Assembly: GCA_963807925.1 (NCBI GenBank)
Contig: CAWEDP010000002.1
Coordinates: 2,046,001 to 2,110,000 of the forward strand
Reading direction: 5' to 3'
Length of the DNA stretch: 64,000 nucleotides
Origin: CAWEDP01 sp963807925
GTDB lineage: Bacteria; Acidobacteriota; Vicinamibacteria; Vicinamibacterales; CAVVIG01
The notes below the pieces were generated by a model. It saw only the letters and a list, made by a program, of their open reading frames with translations. It was not told the DNA's origin and made no database searches. Shown here one piece after another: positions 56,352 through 64,000 of the stretch (the first letter of the stretch is position 1; every line of letters starts with the position of its first letter). A program made the position numbers and the translations under genes.

Positions 56352-57497
56352 TCACCGCCGGTTGACGTCGCGGGCCGGCTCCACGCCGGCTGCCGGCGGA
56401 CCGTACGGGTTGCCGGTGTCCCGCGGGGGAATCGGCAGGCCCCTGGCGATGGCCTCGGCCACCGATTTGTCGTAGGCGCGCTCGGCGCTCAGCGCGTACT
56501 TCACGGCGCCGTTCCCCTCGTGACACGCGTACTGGTACAGCTGGTAATCCGGCTGCGTCGTGATCGTCAGCCGCAGCGTGAACGGCCGGGTGTAGGCGAT
56601 CGGATCGTCCACCGTAATCTCGTAGTCGATCATCTCAGGATCGATACGCGTGAACCGCTCGATCATCTTCATGCGGTCGGAGTGCCGGACGCCGTTGCCG
56701 TTGGCGCCGATGCTCGTCTGATCCGTGAAGTTCGTCGTCTCGACGACGAGCGTGTTCCCCTCGAAATGGCCGCGCGAGTCGCCCAGGTACTGTTTCAGGT
56801 ACGGTCCGTTGTGCGGGCGGCCGTCGAGCGGGATGATCCGCGTGTCGTGAATCATCTCGTAGCTGATGGCGACCTCCTGCGGCGTCTGTACGATCCGCAG
56901 CCCGTTGCCGTAGAGGACCGGCAGGATCGAGCCGACGACGCCGCGCGTGATGCAGCGATCGTAGAGCGTGAAATCCTCCGGGCCGTTGAACGGCCCCGGG
57001 CCGAACGTGCCCGCATCGCGCGGGCCTGCCCGTTTCAGGGCCTGGGGCGTCATCGGCGGCATCCGTCCATCGGCAGGCTCGGTGACGAGCGACGTGTAGC
57101 CGAACGTGCGGACGCCGTATTCATTGCGAAGCACCGTTTCGCGGTTCACCGCCCGATCCCGGTTGCCGTCGTCCCCTGACGCCCGCCGCGCGAATTCGTC
57201 GGGCGTCAACGACGGGCGGCCGGCCATCGTCTCGGGACGGGAGAGCGGAACGCTTCGCATGTCGTCGCTCGTCCAGACCCCTTGCAGATCCGGCTGTCCC
57301 CAGCGCGTCCTGGGCGGCGTCCAGTTCTTGTTCGTTCGCGCGGCCGCCGTCGTCTCGGCGGGCGCGAGCCGCGTGGCGCTCGGCTTCAAGGGTCTGGCCT
57401 GCGACGGCCCCTGCGCCAGGACCCGGCCGGCCGACATCGCGCCGACCGCCGACGCCAGGGCAACCGCGACGATTCCTGCGTGTCTTCGACCGTTCAT
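56352..57497 (-). CDS. Exported conserved hypothetical protein
   Basis: 381 aa from ATG 57497 behind GGAGG; signal peptide to GRVLAQG. TPPRTRWGQPDLQGVWTSDD at about residue 57 is the hallmark of a large, uncharacterised Acidobacterial family. Later blocks include YDRCITRGVVGSILPVLYGN, QEVAISYEMIHDTRIIPLDG and TLVVETTNFTDQTSIGANG. Predicted beta-rich and periplasmic. No catalytic motif is recognised. Isolated on the minus strand beside REP-like repeats. Confidence 0.85.
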   Translation of the reverse strand: MNGRRHAGIVAVALASAVGAMSAGRVLAQGPSQARPLKPSATRLAPAETTAAARTNKNWTPPRTRWGQPDLQGVWTSDDMRSVPLSRPETMAGRPSLTPDEFARRASGDDGNRDRAVNRETVLRNEYGVRTFGYTSLVTEPADGRMPPMTPQALKRAGPRDAGTFGPGPFNGPEDFTLYDRCITRGVVGSILPVLYGNGLRIVQTPQEVAISYEMIHDTRIIPLDGRPHNGPYLKQYLGDSRGHFEGNTLVVETTNFTDQTSIGANGNGVRHSDRMKMIERFTRIDPEMIDYEITVDDPIAYTRPFTLRLTITTQPDYQLYQYACHEGNGAVKYALSAERAYDKSVAEAIARGLPIPPRDTGNPYGPPAAGVEPARDVNRR

Positions 57498-57600
57498 GCC
57501 AGCCTCCAGGACGCGCTCCGCGCCGCGCGGAAAGACCATCGATCATTCTACCGTGCTATCGTGTGCCTCGTCCGGGGCTCCGGCGGTTCCGTAGTCCCGT

Positions 57601-57681
57601 AGTGTCCGGCTTCAGCCGGACCAGGTCCGTAGTGTCCGGCTTCAGCCGGACCAGGTCCGTAGTGTCCGGCTTCGGCCGGAC
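57601..57681. repeat. Tandem REP-like repeats (30-bp units)
   Basis: Two identical 30-bp units (57601-57630, 57631-57660) and a partial third (57661-57681, one substitution) share the palindromic core GTCCGGCTTCAGCCGGAC. The array lies 20 bp before the amidohydrolase start. One-mismatch copy at 2424-2443. No spacers, so not CRISPR. Confidence 0.85.
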
Positions 57682-57701
57682 CCGCATCGAAACGTGACGT
57701 G

Positions 57702-59003
57702 ATGGCCACAAGACGCCTGCTGCGCGCAATCGTCGCCGCCCTTCCGCTCGCGGCGGCGCTGCCGGCCGCGCTCGTCTCGCAGGCGCCCCGCTCTGCTCCG
57801 CGCATCGTCGCGATTCGCGCCGGCCGTCTCTTCGACGGCCGATCCTCGACGCTTGCCGCAGATCAGGTCGTCATCGTCGACGGCGACCGCATCGCATCAG
57901 TCGGCCCGGACGCCACGATTCCGTCCGGCGCCACGGTGATCGACCTGAGCCGTGCGACGCTCCTGCCGGGCATGATCGACACGCACGTGCATCTCTACGA
58001 CCAGCCGGACGGACGCTCGGCGTCGTACCGCACGCTGGTGGCGGCCGACAACGCGCGCAAGACGCTCGAGGCCGGCTTCACGACCGCCGTGGATCTCGAC
58101 TCGCGCGGCGGATACGGAACCGTCGATCTTCGCGATGCCATCAACCGGGGCCTCGTGCCCGGTCCCCGCCTGCAGGTCTCTGGCCCGGCATTGAACCAGC
58201 GCGCCGCCACTCCCTATTCGACCGCCCTCGAAGGCTTCATCGAGAACAAGAACGTGAACTCGCCGTGGCTCGGGCGCGCGGCGGTGCGCGACGCCAAGCT
58301 GCGCGGCGTCGACTGGATCAAGATCTACGCGACCGAGGACTTCGTCGGCGCCGAGTACCGCGTGTTCAAGCCCGACGGGACGCTCGTCAACCCGCCGTCG
58401 CTCACCCTCGAGGAAGTGCAGGCGATCGTCGACGAGGCGCACCGGCTCGGCTTGAAGGTGGCCTGTCACGCCTATGGCGGCGAAGGGCTGCGCTCGTGCG
58501 TCGCGGCCGGCGTCGACGCGCCGCAGCACGCTCTCGGTCTGGACGACGAGTCGGTGAAGATGATCCTCGCGAAGAAACTGGCGCTCGGGATCACGATCGC
58601 GGACCTCGTCGGCCTCGAGCCGGCCGATCTCAGGGAGAGCGGCGGCACATCCAGCCGTCTGCGCCTGGCGGCGGCCGCCTTCAGGAAGGCGCTTGCCGCG
58701 GGCATTCCGCTGCCCTTCGCGAGCGGCGCGGTGGGCGATCGCCATCTGCATGGCCGACAGGCGGAGCAGTTTGCGTACTACGTCAAGTGGGGCGCGACGC
58801 CGGCGCAGGCGCTGCAGATGGCGTTCAGGGTGGCCGCGGGCGTGCTGAACTACGACTGGTCCGGCCGCGTCGGAACGATCGAGCCTGGAAAGCTGGCGGA
58901 CCTCGTCGCCGTGTCGGGCGATCCGCTGGCCGATGTCACCGAGATGGAGCGCGTGAAGTTCGTCATGAAGGGCGGAACGGTCGTACGGAACGATCTACGA
59001 TAG
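57702..59003 (+). CDS. Exported imidazolonepropionase-like amidohydrolase
   Basis: 433 aa from ATG 57702 (a GTG lies 3 nt upstream). Signal peptide, then the amidohydrolase fold: IRAGRLFDGRSST, LLPGMIDTHVHLYDQ (two metal-binding His, about 97-99), VDWIKIYATEDF (Lys), VACHAYGGEG (His), PFASGAVGDRHLHG in the position of the last metal ligand, and GTIEPGKLADLVAVSGDP. This branch acts on Xaa-Pro or other cyclic amides in the periplasm; substrate unknown. Followed by an MmgE/PrpD gene after 67 nt. Confidence 0.9.
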   Translation: MATRRLLRAIVAALPLAAALPAALVSQAPRSAPRIVAIRAGRLFDGRSSTLAADQVVIVDGDRIASVGPDATIPSGATVIDLSRATLLPGMIDTHVHLYDQPDGRSASYRTLVAADNARKTLEAGFTTAVDLDSRGGYGTVDLRDAINRGLVPGPRLQVSGPALNQRAATPYSTALEGFIENKNVNSPWLGRAAVRDAKLRGVDWIKIYATEDFVGAEYRVFKPDGTLVNPPSLTLEEVQAIVDEAHRLGLKVACHAYGGEGLRSCVAAGVDAPQHALGLDDESVKMILAKKLALGITIADLVGLEPADLRESGGTSSRLRLAAAAFRKALAAGIPLPFASGAVGDRHLHGRQAEQFAYYVKWGATPAQALQMAFRVAAGVLNYDWSGRVGTIEPGKLADLVAVSGDPLADVTEMERVKFVMKGGTVVRNDLR

Positions 59004-59070
59004 CTCGGGGACCGCGCGTTCCATGAGCGGCCGGCGTCACGTCGGCCCGACGTGCGACGTGAGGAGTGAG

Positions 59071-60567
59071 ATGACCGACCCTGCCACGCGACAGGTGGTC
59101 TCCCGGCGCGCCCTCCTGAAAGGCGCCGGTGGGCTGCTGACGGCGACTGCCCTCCCTTCAGTCGCGCCGTCGCATGCCTTCGGGGCAGGCGCGCCGGACG
59201 CCCGCGCGGCGGTCATCGAACGGCTCACCGCCTACATGGCCGCCGCCGGTGCGCGCCAACTGCCTCCGGACGCCATCGAGAAGACCAAGCACCACGTGCT
59301 CGACACGCTCGCCGCGATGATCTCGGGCGCCGATCTGCCGCCGGGCCGCGTCGCGCTCGCGTTCGCCCGGGGGCGCGCCGGCGAGCGAACCGCCACGGTT
59401 GCCGCCTCCGACATCGTGTGCGGCCCGATCGAGGCGGCGATGGCCAACGGGATGCTCGCGCACTCGGACGAGACCGACGACTCGCACGCGCCCTCGCATT
59501 CGCATCCGGGCTGCGCGATCGTGCCGGCCGCGCTCGCCGCCGGCGAGCAGTTCGCCGTGGACGGCGCGCGCCTGCTCCACGCCGTCGCGCTCGGGTACGA
59601 CGTCGGCACGCGCGTGACGTTCGCGATGGGCGGCCTGCGGTACCAGATGGAGTCGCACCGCAGCACGCACGGCATCGCCAGTGATTTCGGCGCGTGCGCC
59701 GCGGCCGGATGCGCGGCCGGGCTGAACCCGCGCCAGATGCGCTGGCTGATCGACTACGCGGCGCAGCAGGCCTCCGGCATCGTCGCCTGGCAGCGCGATA
59801 CCGAGCACGTCGAGAAGGCGCTGGTCTTCGGCGGCTTCCCGGCCCGCAACGGAGTCACCGCGGCGCTCCTCATTCACGCCGGCGGCACCGGCGTCGAAGA
59901 CGTGCTCTCGGGCGCCGATAATTTCCTGATGGCCTTTGCGCCCCGGGCCGACCCGGCGCTGCTCGTGGACGGCCTGGGCGAGCGCTTCGAGGTGACGCGC
60001 ACCAACATCAAGAAGTGGACCGTCGGCTCGCCGATTCAGGCGCCGCTCGACGCGATCGAGACGCTCCGCAGGCGGCGGCCGTTCGAGGCCGATGAGGTCC
60101 GCCGGGTGATCGTCCGGCTGGCCACGAGCGAAGCGAAGACCGTCAACGACCGGGAGATGCCGGACATCTGCCTTCAGCACATGCTGGCCGTCATGCTGAT
60201 CGACGGGACCGCGTCGTTCCGCGCCGCGCACGACAAGGCGCGCATGCAGGACCCGGCGGTGCTGCGCGCGCGCGCGAAGGTGACGCTGCAGCCCGACGAG
60301 GCGCTGGAGCAGCTGATTCCGCGGCGCGAGGCCGTTGTCGGGGTGACGCTGGCCGACGGCACGACGCTGACCGAGCGTGTCGGCGACGTGCGGGGGACCG
60401 CTGAGAACCCGATGACGCGGGAAGAGGTCGTCGCCAAAGCGCGCGACCTGATGCAGCCGGTCCTCGGCGCCGCGAAGACATCGCGCCTGATCGAGACGAC
60501 CCTGGCGCTCGAGCGCGTCACCGACGTCCGCGCGCTGCGACCGCTGCTGCAGCCCGCGTCGGCCTGA
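59071..60567 (+). CDS. MmgE/PrpD-family protein with Tat signal
   Basis: 498 aa from ATG 59071, GAGGAG 4 nt before. SRRALLKGAGGLLTATAL is a twin-arginine leader, unusual because most MmgE/PrpD proteins (2-methylcitrate dehydratase, aconitate decarboxylase) are cytoplasmic. The body has HHVLDTLAAMISGADLPPGR, NGMLAHSDETDDSHAPSHSH, ALGYDVGTRV, HGIASDFGACAAAGCAAGL and TNIKKWTVGSPIQAPLDAIE, all family signatures. Probably exported and folded; substrate unknown, likely a carboxylic acid. Confidence 0.9.
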   Translation: MTDPATRQVVSRRALLKGAGGLLTATALPSVAPSHAFGAGAPDARAAVIERLTAYMAAAGARQLPPDAIEKTKHHVLDTLAAMISGADLPPGRVALAFARGRAGERTATVAASDIVCGPIEAAMANGMLAHSDETDDSHAPSHSHPGCAIVPAALAAGEQFAVDGARLLHAVALGYDVGTRVTFAMGGLRYQMESHRSTHGIASDFGACAAAGCAAGLNPRQMRWLIDYAAQQASGIVAWQRDTEHVEKALVFGGFPARNGVTAALLIHAGGTGVEDVLSGADNFLMAFAPRADPALLVDGLGERFEVTRTNIKKWTVGSPIQAPLDAIETLRRRRPFEADEVRRVIVRLATSEAKTVNDREMPDICLQHMLAVMLIDGTASFRAAHDKARMQDPAVLRARAKVTLQPDEALEQLIPRREAVVGVTLADGTTLTERVGDVRGTAENPMTREEVVAKARDLMQPVLGAAKTSRLIETTLALERVTDVRALRPLLQPASA

Positions 60568-60586
60568 GGCGCTTTAGGCGAGCGCC
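60568..60586. terminator. Small hairpin between convergent genes
   Basis: GGCGCT and AGCGCC are separated by 7 nt between the MmgE/PrpD stop and the last codons of the molybdenum hydroxylase gene. Possible terminator for the plus-strand gene; weak. Confidence 0.25.
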
Positions 60587-62850
60587 GCCTTGATCCGCGC
60601 CGGCGTCAGCGGCACCTGGCGCACGCGGACGCCGATCGCATCGAACACCGCGTTCGCGATGGCCGCCGGCGTGTTCCGGCTCGAAGGCTCGCCGGCGCCG
60701 CCCGGCGGGAGATCGGGCCGGTTCAGTAGCACGACGTCGACCGTGACGGGCACGTCGGACGCGCGGGCCACAGGATAGCTCACCCAGTCGGCGCTCGTCA
60801 CGTGACGGCGATCGAAGGTCGTCTCCTCCTTCAGCGTGCGGCTGAGCGACTGCATCAGATTCGCTTCGACCGTGCGCTTGAGCGCCGCCGGGTTGACGAT
60901 CAGGCCGCAATCGTGGGCGCACACGAACCGGGTCACGCGGACCGCGCCGGTCTTGCGATTCACCTCGACGTCGGCGATCGTGCCGACGTACGTGCCGTTG
61001 CGCGTGCTGAGCGCGACGCCGCTTCCGGCGACGACGTCGCCCGTCCTCGTCCCTTTCGCGCGCCGACTCCATCCCGCCTTTTCCGCGGCGGCCGTCAGGA
61101 CGGCCTTCGCCCGGGCGTCGTCCAAGTGCCTGAGGCGGAATTCAATCGGATCGACGCCGGCGGCGGCGGCGAGCTCGTCCATGAAACACTCGACCGCGAA
61201 CGACGTGGACGGCCCCTCCGGGTCCCGGAAGTGCGTCGCCCTTAGCGGCGACTCGCGGTCGGCGAAGCTCGGCACGATGTGCGCCGAGGCGTGCAGATTC
61301 GCGAAGGTGTAGGGCGGCGTCTGGCGTCCCCATTCCGCGAACTCGTCGCCGCCGTAGGTGGGCGCCACGCCCGCGAGCTGCGCGCCCAGATAGTTGCCGG
61401 CGGTCGCCGGCACCGCGGCGATCTCGTTCCCCGAGAAAGCGTGCGAGGCGAACTCGACGGCCGTCACGTTCCCGCGCGCATCGAGCGCCGCGCGCAGATC
61501 GCACGCCACCGCCGGTCCCTTCGGCCCCCACGCGGTCATGTCCTCCCGCATCCATTGCACCCGGACCGGACGGCCGACCGCCTGGGACAGCAGCACCGCG
61601 TCGGCCGCCGCGTCTTCGAAACCGGCGCGCCCGTACGATCCTGAATCGGCGACCCAGACGACGCGAACCTTCTCCAGCGGCACGCCGAGGAGCTCGGCGA
61701 ACGCCCGCTGAATCGCGTGCGGCTTCTGCGCGCCCGTCCACACGGTCGTGATTCCGTCGGTCCGCACGTCCGCCACCGCGCACCCCGGCCCCATCGTCGC
61801 GTGCGACTGGAACGGGACGTCGTAGCGCGCGTCGAGCGTCTTGGCCGCCGCCGACATCGCGGCCGCCACATCACCCTGCATCACCGTGTCGCGCGAAGCC
61901 TTCGGCGTGGTCGTCCGCATGTAGCGGTAGAGGTCGGTGGACGGCGTAAAGCGGTCGCTGGCCGGCGTCCATGTCACCTTGACCGCCTTCGCCGCACGGA
62001 CCGCCGCCCACTCGGTTTCCGCGACGACGCCGACGAAATTGCCTTTGACGACGGTCTTCACGAACCCGGCAATGCCGCGGGCCGCCTGGTCGTCGGCGCG
62101 GACGAATGTCGCGCCGATGCCAGCCGGACGAATGACGCGGCCGTGCAGCATGTTCGGGACGCGCACATCGGTGACGAATTTGTACTGTCCGAACACCTTC
62201 GGCGAGATGTCCTTGCGCCGTATCGACGCGCCGACGACCGTATAGTGCGCGGGATCCTTGGGCGGAGCCGAGCCTACCGCATTCAGCCCGAAGCCCTGGC
62301 CGGTCACCTTCAGCGTATCGTTCAGCGGAACCCCGGCAGCGAGGTCGCCGTACGTCGCCCGTTTCGAGGGATCGGACGTCACCGAGACGACGCCGTTGCG
62401 GACCTGGAAGCTGCCAACCGGCGAGCCGAGCCGATCCGAAGCCAGCCGCAGAAGCGCGGCCCGGGCGGCCGCGGCCACGTTGCGCAACGGGCGGGCGCCC
62501 TGGCTGATGGAGGTGCTGCCGCCGACGCCCCCCTGATCGACGGTGCGCGAGGTGTCGCCCATCACGAAGGAGACGCGATCCGGCGAGAGGTCGAGCTCCT
62601 CGGCGACGATCTGTGCGAGCGCCGTCTCGACGCCCATCCCGATCTCGACCTTGCCGGTGAAGACGCGGACGGCCCCGCCCGGGTCGATGTGGAGCCACGA
62701 GTCGAGCCGCGTCGGCGCGATCGCCGCGGCGGACGCGGCGCCCTGCGCGAGCAGCCGCGGCGCGACCTCCGCATCGAGCAGGCTGAAGCCGACGAGAAGA
62801 CCGCCGGCGTCCCTCAGGAACGCCCGTCTGGAGATGGAGCTGGATGCCAT
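60574..62850 (-). CDS. Molybdenum hydroxylase large subunit (IorB/xanthine-dehydrogenase-like) with Tat signal
   Basis: 758 aa from ATG 62850. SRRAFLRDAGGLLVGFSLL is a twin-arginine leader. The molybdopterin-binding domains follow: VFTGKVEIGMGVETALAQIV, DQGGVGGSTSISQGARPLRN, VPFQSHATMGPGCAVADV, VVWVADSGSYGRAGFEDAAA and GGAGEPSSRNTPAAIANAVF near the C-terminus with the catalytic Glu region. Most like isoquinoline-1-oxidoreductase beta subunit, which hydroxylates N-heterocycles or oxidises aldehydes in the periplasm and passes electrons to cytochrome c. Forms a pair with the 2Fe-2S subunit 2 nt upstream. Confidence 0.93.
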   Translation of the reverse strand: MASSSISRRAFLRDAGGLLVGFSLLDAEVAPRLLAQGAASAAAIAPTRLDSWLHIDPGGAVRVFTGKVEIGMGVETALAQIVAEELDLSPDRVSFVMGDTSRTVDQGGVGGSTSISQGARPLRNVAAAARAALLRLASDRLGSPVGSFQVRNGVVSVTSDPSKRATYGDLAAGVPLNDTLKVTGQGFGLNAVGSAPPKDPAHYTVVGASIRRKDISPKVFGQYKFVTDVRVPNMLHGRVIRPAGIGATFVRADDQAARGIAGFVKTVVKGNFVGVVAETEWAAVRAAKAVKVTWTPASDRFTPSTDLYRYMRTTTPKASRDTVMQGDVAAAMSAAAKTLDARYDVPFQSHATMGPGCAVADVRTDGITTVWTGAQKPHAIQRAFAELLGVPLEKVRVVWVADSGSYGRAGFEDAAADAVLLSQAVGRPVRVQWMREDMTAWGPKGPAVACDLRAALDARGNVTAVEFASHAFSGNEIAAVPATAGNYLGAQLAGVAPTYGGDEFAEWGRQTPPYTFANLHASAHIVPSFADRESPLRATHFRDPEGPSTSFAVECFMDELAAAAGVDPIEFRLRHLDDARAKAVLTAAAEKAGWSRRAKGTRTGDVVAGSGVALSTRNGTYVGTIADVEVNRKTGAVRVTRFVCAHDCGLIVNPAALKRTVEANLMQSLSRTLKEETTFDRRHVTSADWVSYPVARASDVPVTVDVVLLNRPDLPPGGAGEPSSRNTPAAIANAVFDAIGVRVRQVPLTPARIKAALA

Positions 62851-62852
62851 GG

Positions 62853-63326
62853 CTATGCGCTCCTCTTCACGTCGCCGGCGGCGCGGCGCACGGCCGCGAG
62901 CAGTCCGACGTGGCTGCCGCAGCGGCACACGAGGCCTTCGCACGCGGTTCGGATGTCCTGCTCGCTCGGGTGCGGCGTGCGACCGATGAGCGCTGCCGCC
63001 GTCAACACCCAGCCGTTCAGGCAGTAACCGCACTGCGGCGCCTGTTCGTCGACGAACGCCTGCTGCACCGGATGCGGCTTGTCGGGCGTGCCGAGCCCTT
63101 CGATGGTGACGATTTGCTTGCCAGCCGCCGACGACACCGGCAGCTGGCACGAGCGCACGGCCTGGTTGTCGACGAGCACCGTGCACGCGCCGCACTGGCC
63201 CAGGCCGCACCCGAAGCGCGGGTTCCTGGCGGCGAGGGTGTCGCGAAGGACATAGAGCAGCGGGCAATCGCCGTCGACGTCGACGGTGTGGGTCCGGCCG
63301 TTGACACGGAGTGACATGCGACTCAT
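62853..63326 (-). CDS. 2Fe-2S subunit of the molybdenum hydroxylase (IorA-like)
   Basis: 157 aa (ATG 63317 is an alternative start). N-terminal plant-type ferredoxin motif FGCGLGQCGACTVLVDNQAV (about 38-57) with the fourth Cys in RSCQLP, and C-terminal CGYCLNGW and VCRCGSHVG (about 108-140) for the second cluster. It passes electrons from the molybdenum subunit. There is no FAD (CoxM-type) subunit, so a cytochrome is the likely acceptor. Small gene first, large gene second, as in iorAB. Confidence 0.94.
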   Translation of the reverse strand: MSRMSLRVNGRTHTVDVDGDCPLLYVLRDTLAARNPRFGCGLGQCGACTVLVDNQAVRSCQLPVSSAAGKQIVTIEGLGTPDKPHPVQQAFVDEQAPQCGYCLNGWVLTAAALIGRTPHPSEQDIRTACEGLVCRCGSHVGLLAAVRRAAGDVKRSA

Positions 63327-63404
63327 AACCCGCTACTGTGCCACCATTCCGAGGATAATTGAAGCCGCATGCACACGGTCTTCACGCGCGCGGAGAAGAT
63401 GCCC

Positions 63405-63863
63405 ATGAGATGGCGCACACTGCTGGCCTGCTGCCTGGTGGCTCTCGCGGGAACCGGTCTGGCGAGGGCCCAGGACGACCCGGTCCGGTCCGACCAGCAG
63501 ATCCTCGAGCAGCTCGAGCGGGACTGGGACACCGCATTTCTCCACCGCGACGTCCGCTTCATCGAGAACGTCCTCGCCGACGAGTTCGTCGCGGTCTACG
63601 ACGATGGAACCCGCGGCGACAAGGAGCGGGAGCTCGCGAACGCCGCGACGTTCAACAGGCAAATCGACTCGTCCTCGCTCGACGACTTTGCCGTCAGGGT
63701 CTACGGCGACACGGCGGTCGTGACGTTTTCCAGGCACCTGGTCGGTCCGATGCAGGGCCGCTCCGTCGCGTTGAACTTCCGATTCGTCGACGTCTTCGTC
63801 CTCCGCGACGGACGGTGGCAGTGCGTGCTCAGCCAGAGTACCCGGGTGAGCGGCACCGCCTGA
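63405..63863 (+). CDS. Exported DUF4440 / NTF2-like protein
   Basis: 152 aa from ATG 63405 (63399 and 63369 are in-frame alternatives). Signal peptide MRWRTLLACCLVALAGTGLA, then a cone-shaped NTF2-like fold: LEQLERDWDTAFLHRDVRFI, ADEFVAVYDDGTRGDKEREL, VYGDTAVVTFSRHLVG and FVDVFVLRDGRWQCVLSQST. DUF4440 proteins bind small ligands; catalytic role unknown. A GATAAT hexamer at 63354-63359 may be its -10. Divergent from the molybdenum hydroxylase genes. Confidence 0.85.
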   Translation: MRWRTLLACCLVALAGTGLARAQDDPVRSDQQILEQLERDWDTAFLHRDVRFIENVLADEFVAVYDDGTRGDKERELANAATFNRQIDSSSLDDFAVRVYGDTAVVTFSRHLVGPMQGRSVALNFRFVDVFVLRDGRWQCVLSQSTRVSGTA

Positions 63864-63877
63864 CCGGTGCTCCCGCC

Positions 63878-64000
63878 ATGCGTATCGTGTTTCACGGCGA
63901 GAGCGCCAGCGCGTTCGGCGCAGGGTTCGCCGAGCTGCTGGACGGCCCGGCCGACGTCGCCGACCTGCCCGACCGGCTGGCGACCGAGAGCGAACGCCGT
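63878..64000 (+). CDS. N-terminus of a possible D-2-hydroxyacid dehydrogenase; truncated by window edge
   Basis: 41 codons from ATG 63878: MRIVFHGESASAFGAGFAEL then LLDGPADVADLPDRL. The start resembles D-isomer-specific 2-hydroxyacid dehydrogenases (phosphoglycerate-dehydrogenase-like), whose N-terminal catalytic domain begins this way. The NAD-binding domain lies beyond the window, so the family call is tentative. It begins 14 nt after the DUF4440 gene and may be cotranscribed. Confidence 0.45.
   Translation, partial: MRIVFHGESASAFGAGFAELLDGPADVADLPDRLATESERR

Noticed and set aside
57601..57681. Short direct repeats considered as a CRISPR array
   Set aside because: Units are contiguous without spacers, only three in number and strongly palindromic, and no cas gene is present.
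1..64000. tRNA, rRNA, transposase, integrase or prophage genes
   Set aside because: None was recognised by eye on either strand; a covariance-model scan would be needed to exclude small RNAs fully.

Overview
The window is about 64 kb of very GC-rich bacterial chromosome, almost fully coding. It fits an Acidobacteriota genome, most likely class Vicinamibacteria (subdivision 6). That placement is an inference from gene content: Oar-like TonB receptors with a carboxypeptidase-regulatory-like N-terminus, a DUF1592/DUF1552/ankyrin cluster, a regulator-propeller histidine kinase, ten different c-type cytochromes and REP-like GTCCGGCTTCAGCCGGAC repeats. No rRNA, tRNA, CRISPR array, transposase or phage gene was recognised.

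Layout. 0-1.4 kb: an ECF sigma factor and NrsF-type anti-sigma pair, divergent from a truncated secreted-protein gene that has a perfect GTAACC-N16-CGAA promoter. That is the heavy-metal SigF promoter consensus known from Caulobacter. 1.4-4.2 kb: a luciferase-like oxidoreductase, a diheme cytochrome c with an apparent frameshift in its signal peptide, and a lipocalin-like protein. 4.2-8.2 kb (minus): an HpaB-family flavoprotein coupled to two uncharacterised His-rich membrane proteins. 8.2-15.9 kb: SDR, VOC protein, cytochromes, a NatAB-type ABC exporter and a beta-hydroxyacid dehydrogenase. 15.9-23.0 kb (minus): two cytochromes, an ankyrin protein, DUF1552 and DUF1592. 23.2-30.0 kb: a two-component system and a large Oar-like receptor.

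30.1-35.3 kb is a catabolic operon: MHS permease, zinc alcohol dehydrogenase, methylmalonate-semialdehyde-type dehydrogenase, aldo/keto reductase and a small membrane protein. 35.4-49.9 kb looks like a metal and redox island. It holds a cytochrome c'-like lipoprotein and a cupredoxin-like protein; a cobalamin riboswitch with a BtuB-like receptor; a Fur-box-preceded siderophore receptor and ferritin; a HupE/UreJ permease operon with a second cytochrome c'-like protein; and a divergent operon of a His-rich-plug receptor, a Cys/His-rich secreted protein, an outer-membrane-like protein, a cytochrome and a His-tailed protein. A 27-bp element (22 identities) containing 11-bp-phased TTCAG repeats lies upstream of both cytochrome c' loci, suggesting one OmpR-type regulator controls both.

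50-55.5 kb holds envelope and housekeeping genes: PEGA protein, nucleoside deaminase, DUF1328, cell-wall amidase, GerMN protein, RNase PH and RdgB-type pyrophosphatase. 55.5-56.4 kb is weakly coding. 56.4-64 kb carries secreted or Tat-type enzymes: a hypothetical protein, an amidohydrolase, an MmgE/PrpD protein, a two-subunit molybdenum hydroxylase lacking an FAD subunit, a DUF4440 protein, and the start of a possible D-2-hydroxyacid dehydrogenase. The strongest leads are the SigF/NrsF promoter arrangement at the left edge and the shared regulatory element in the metal island.
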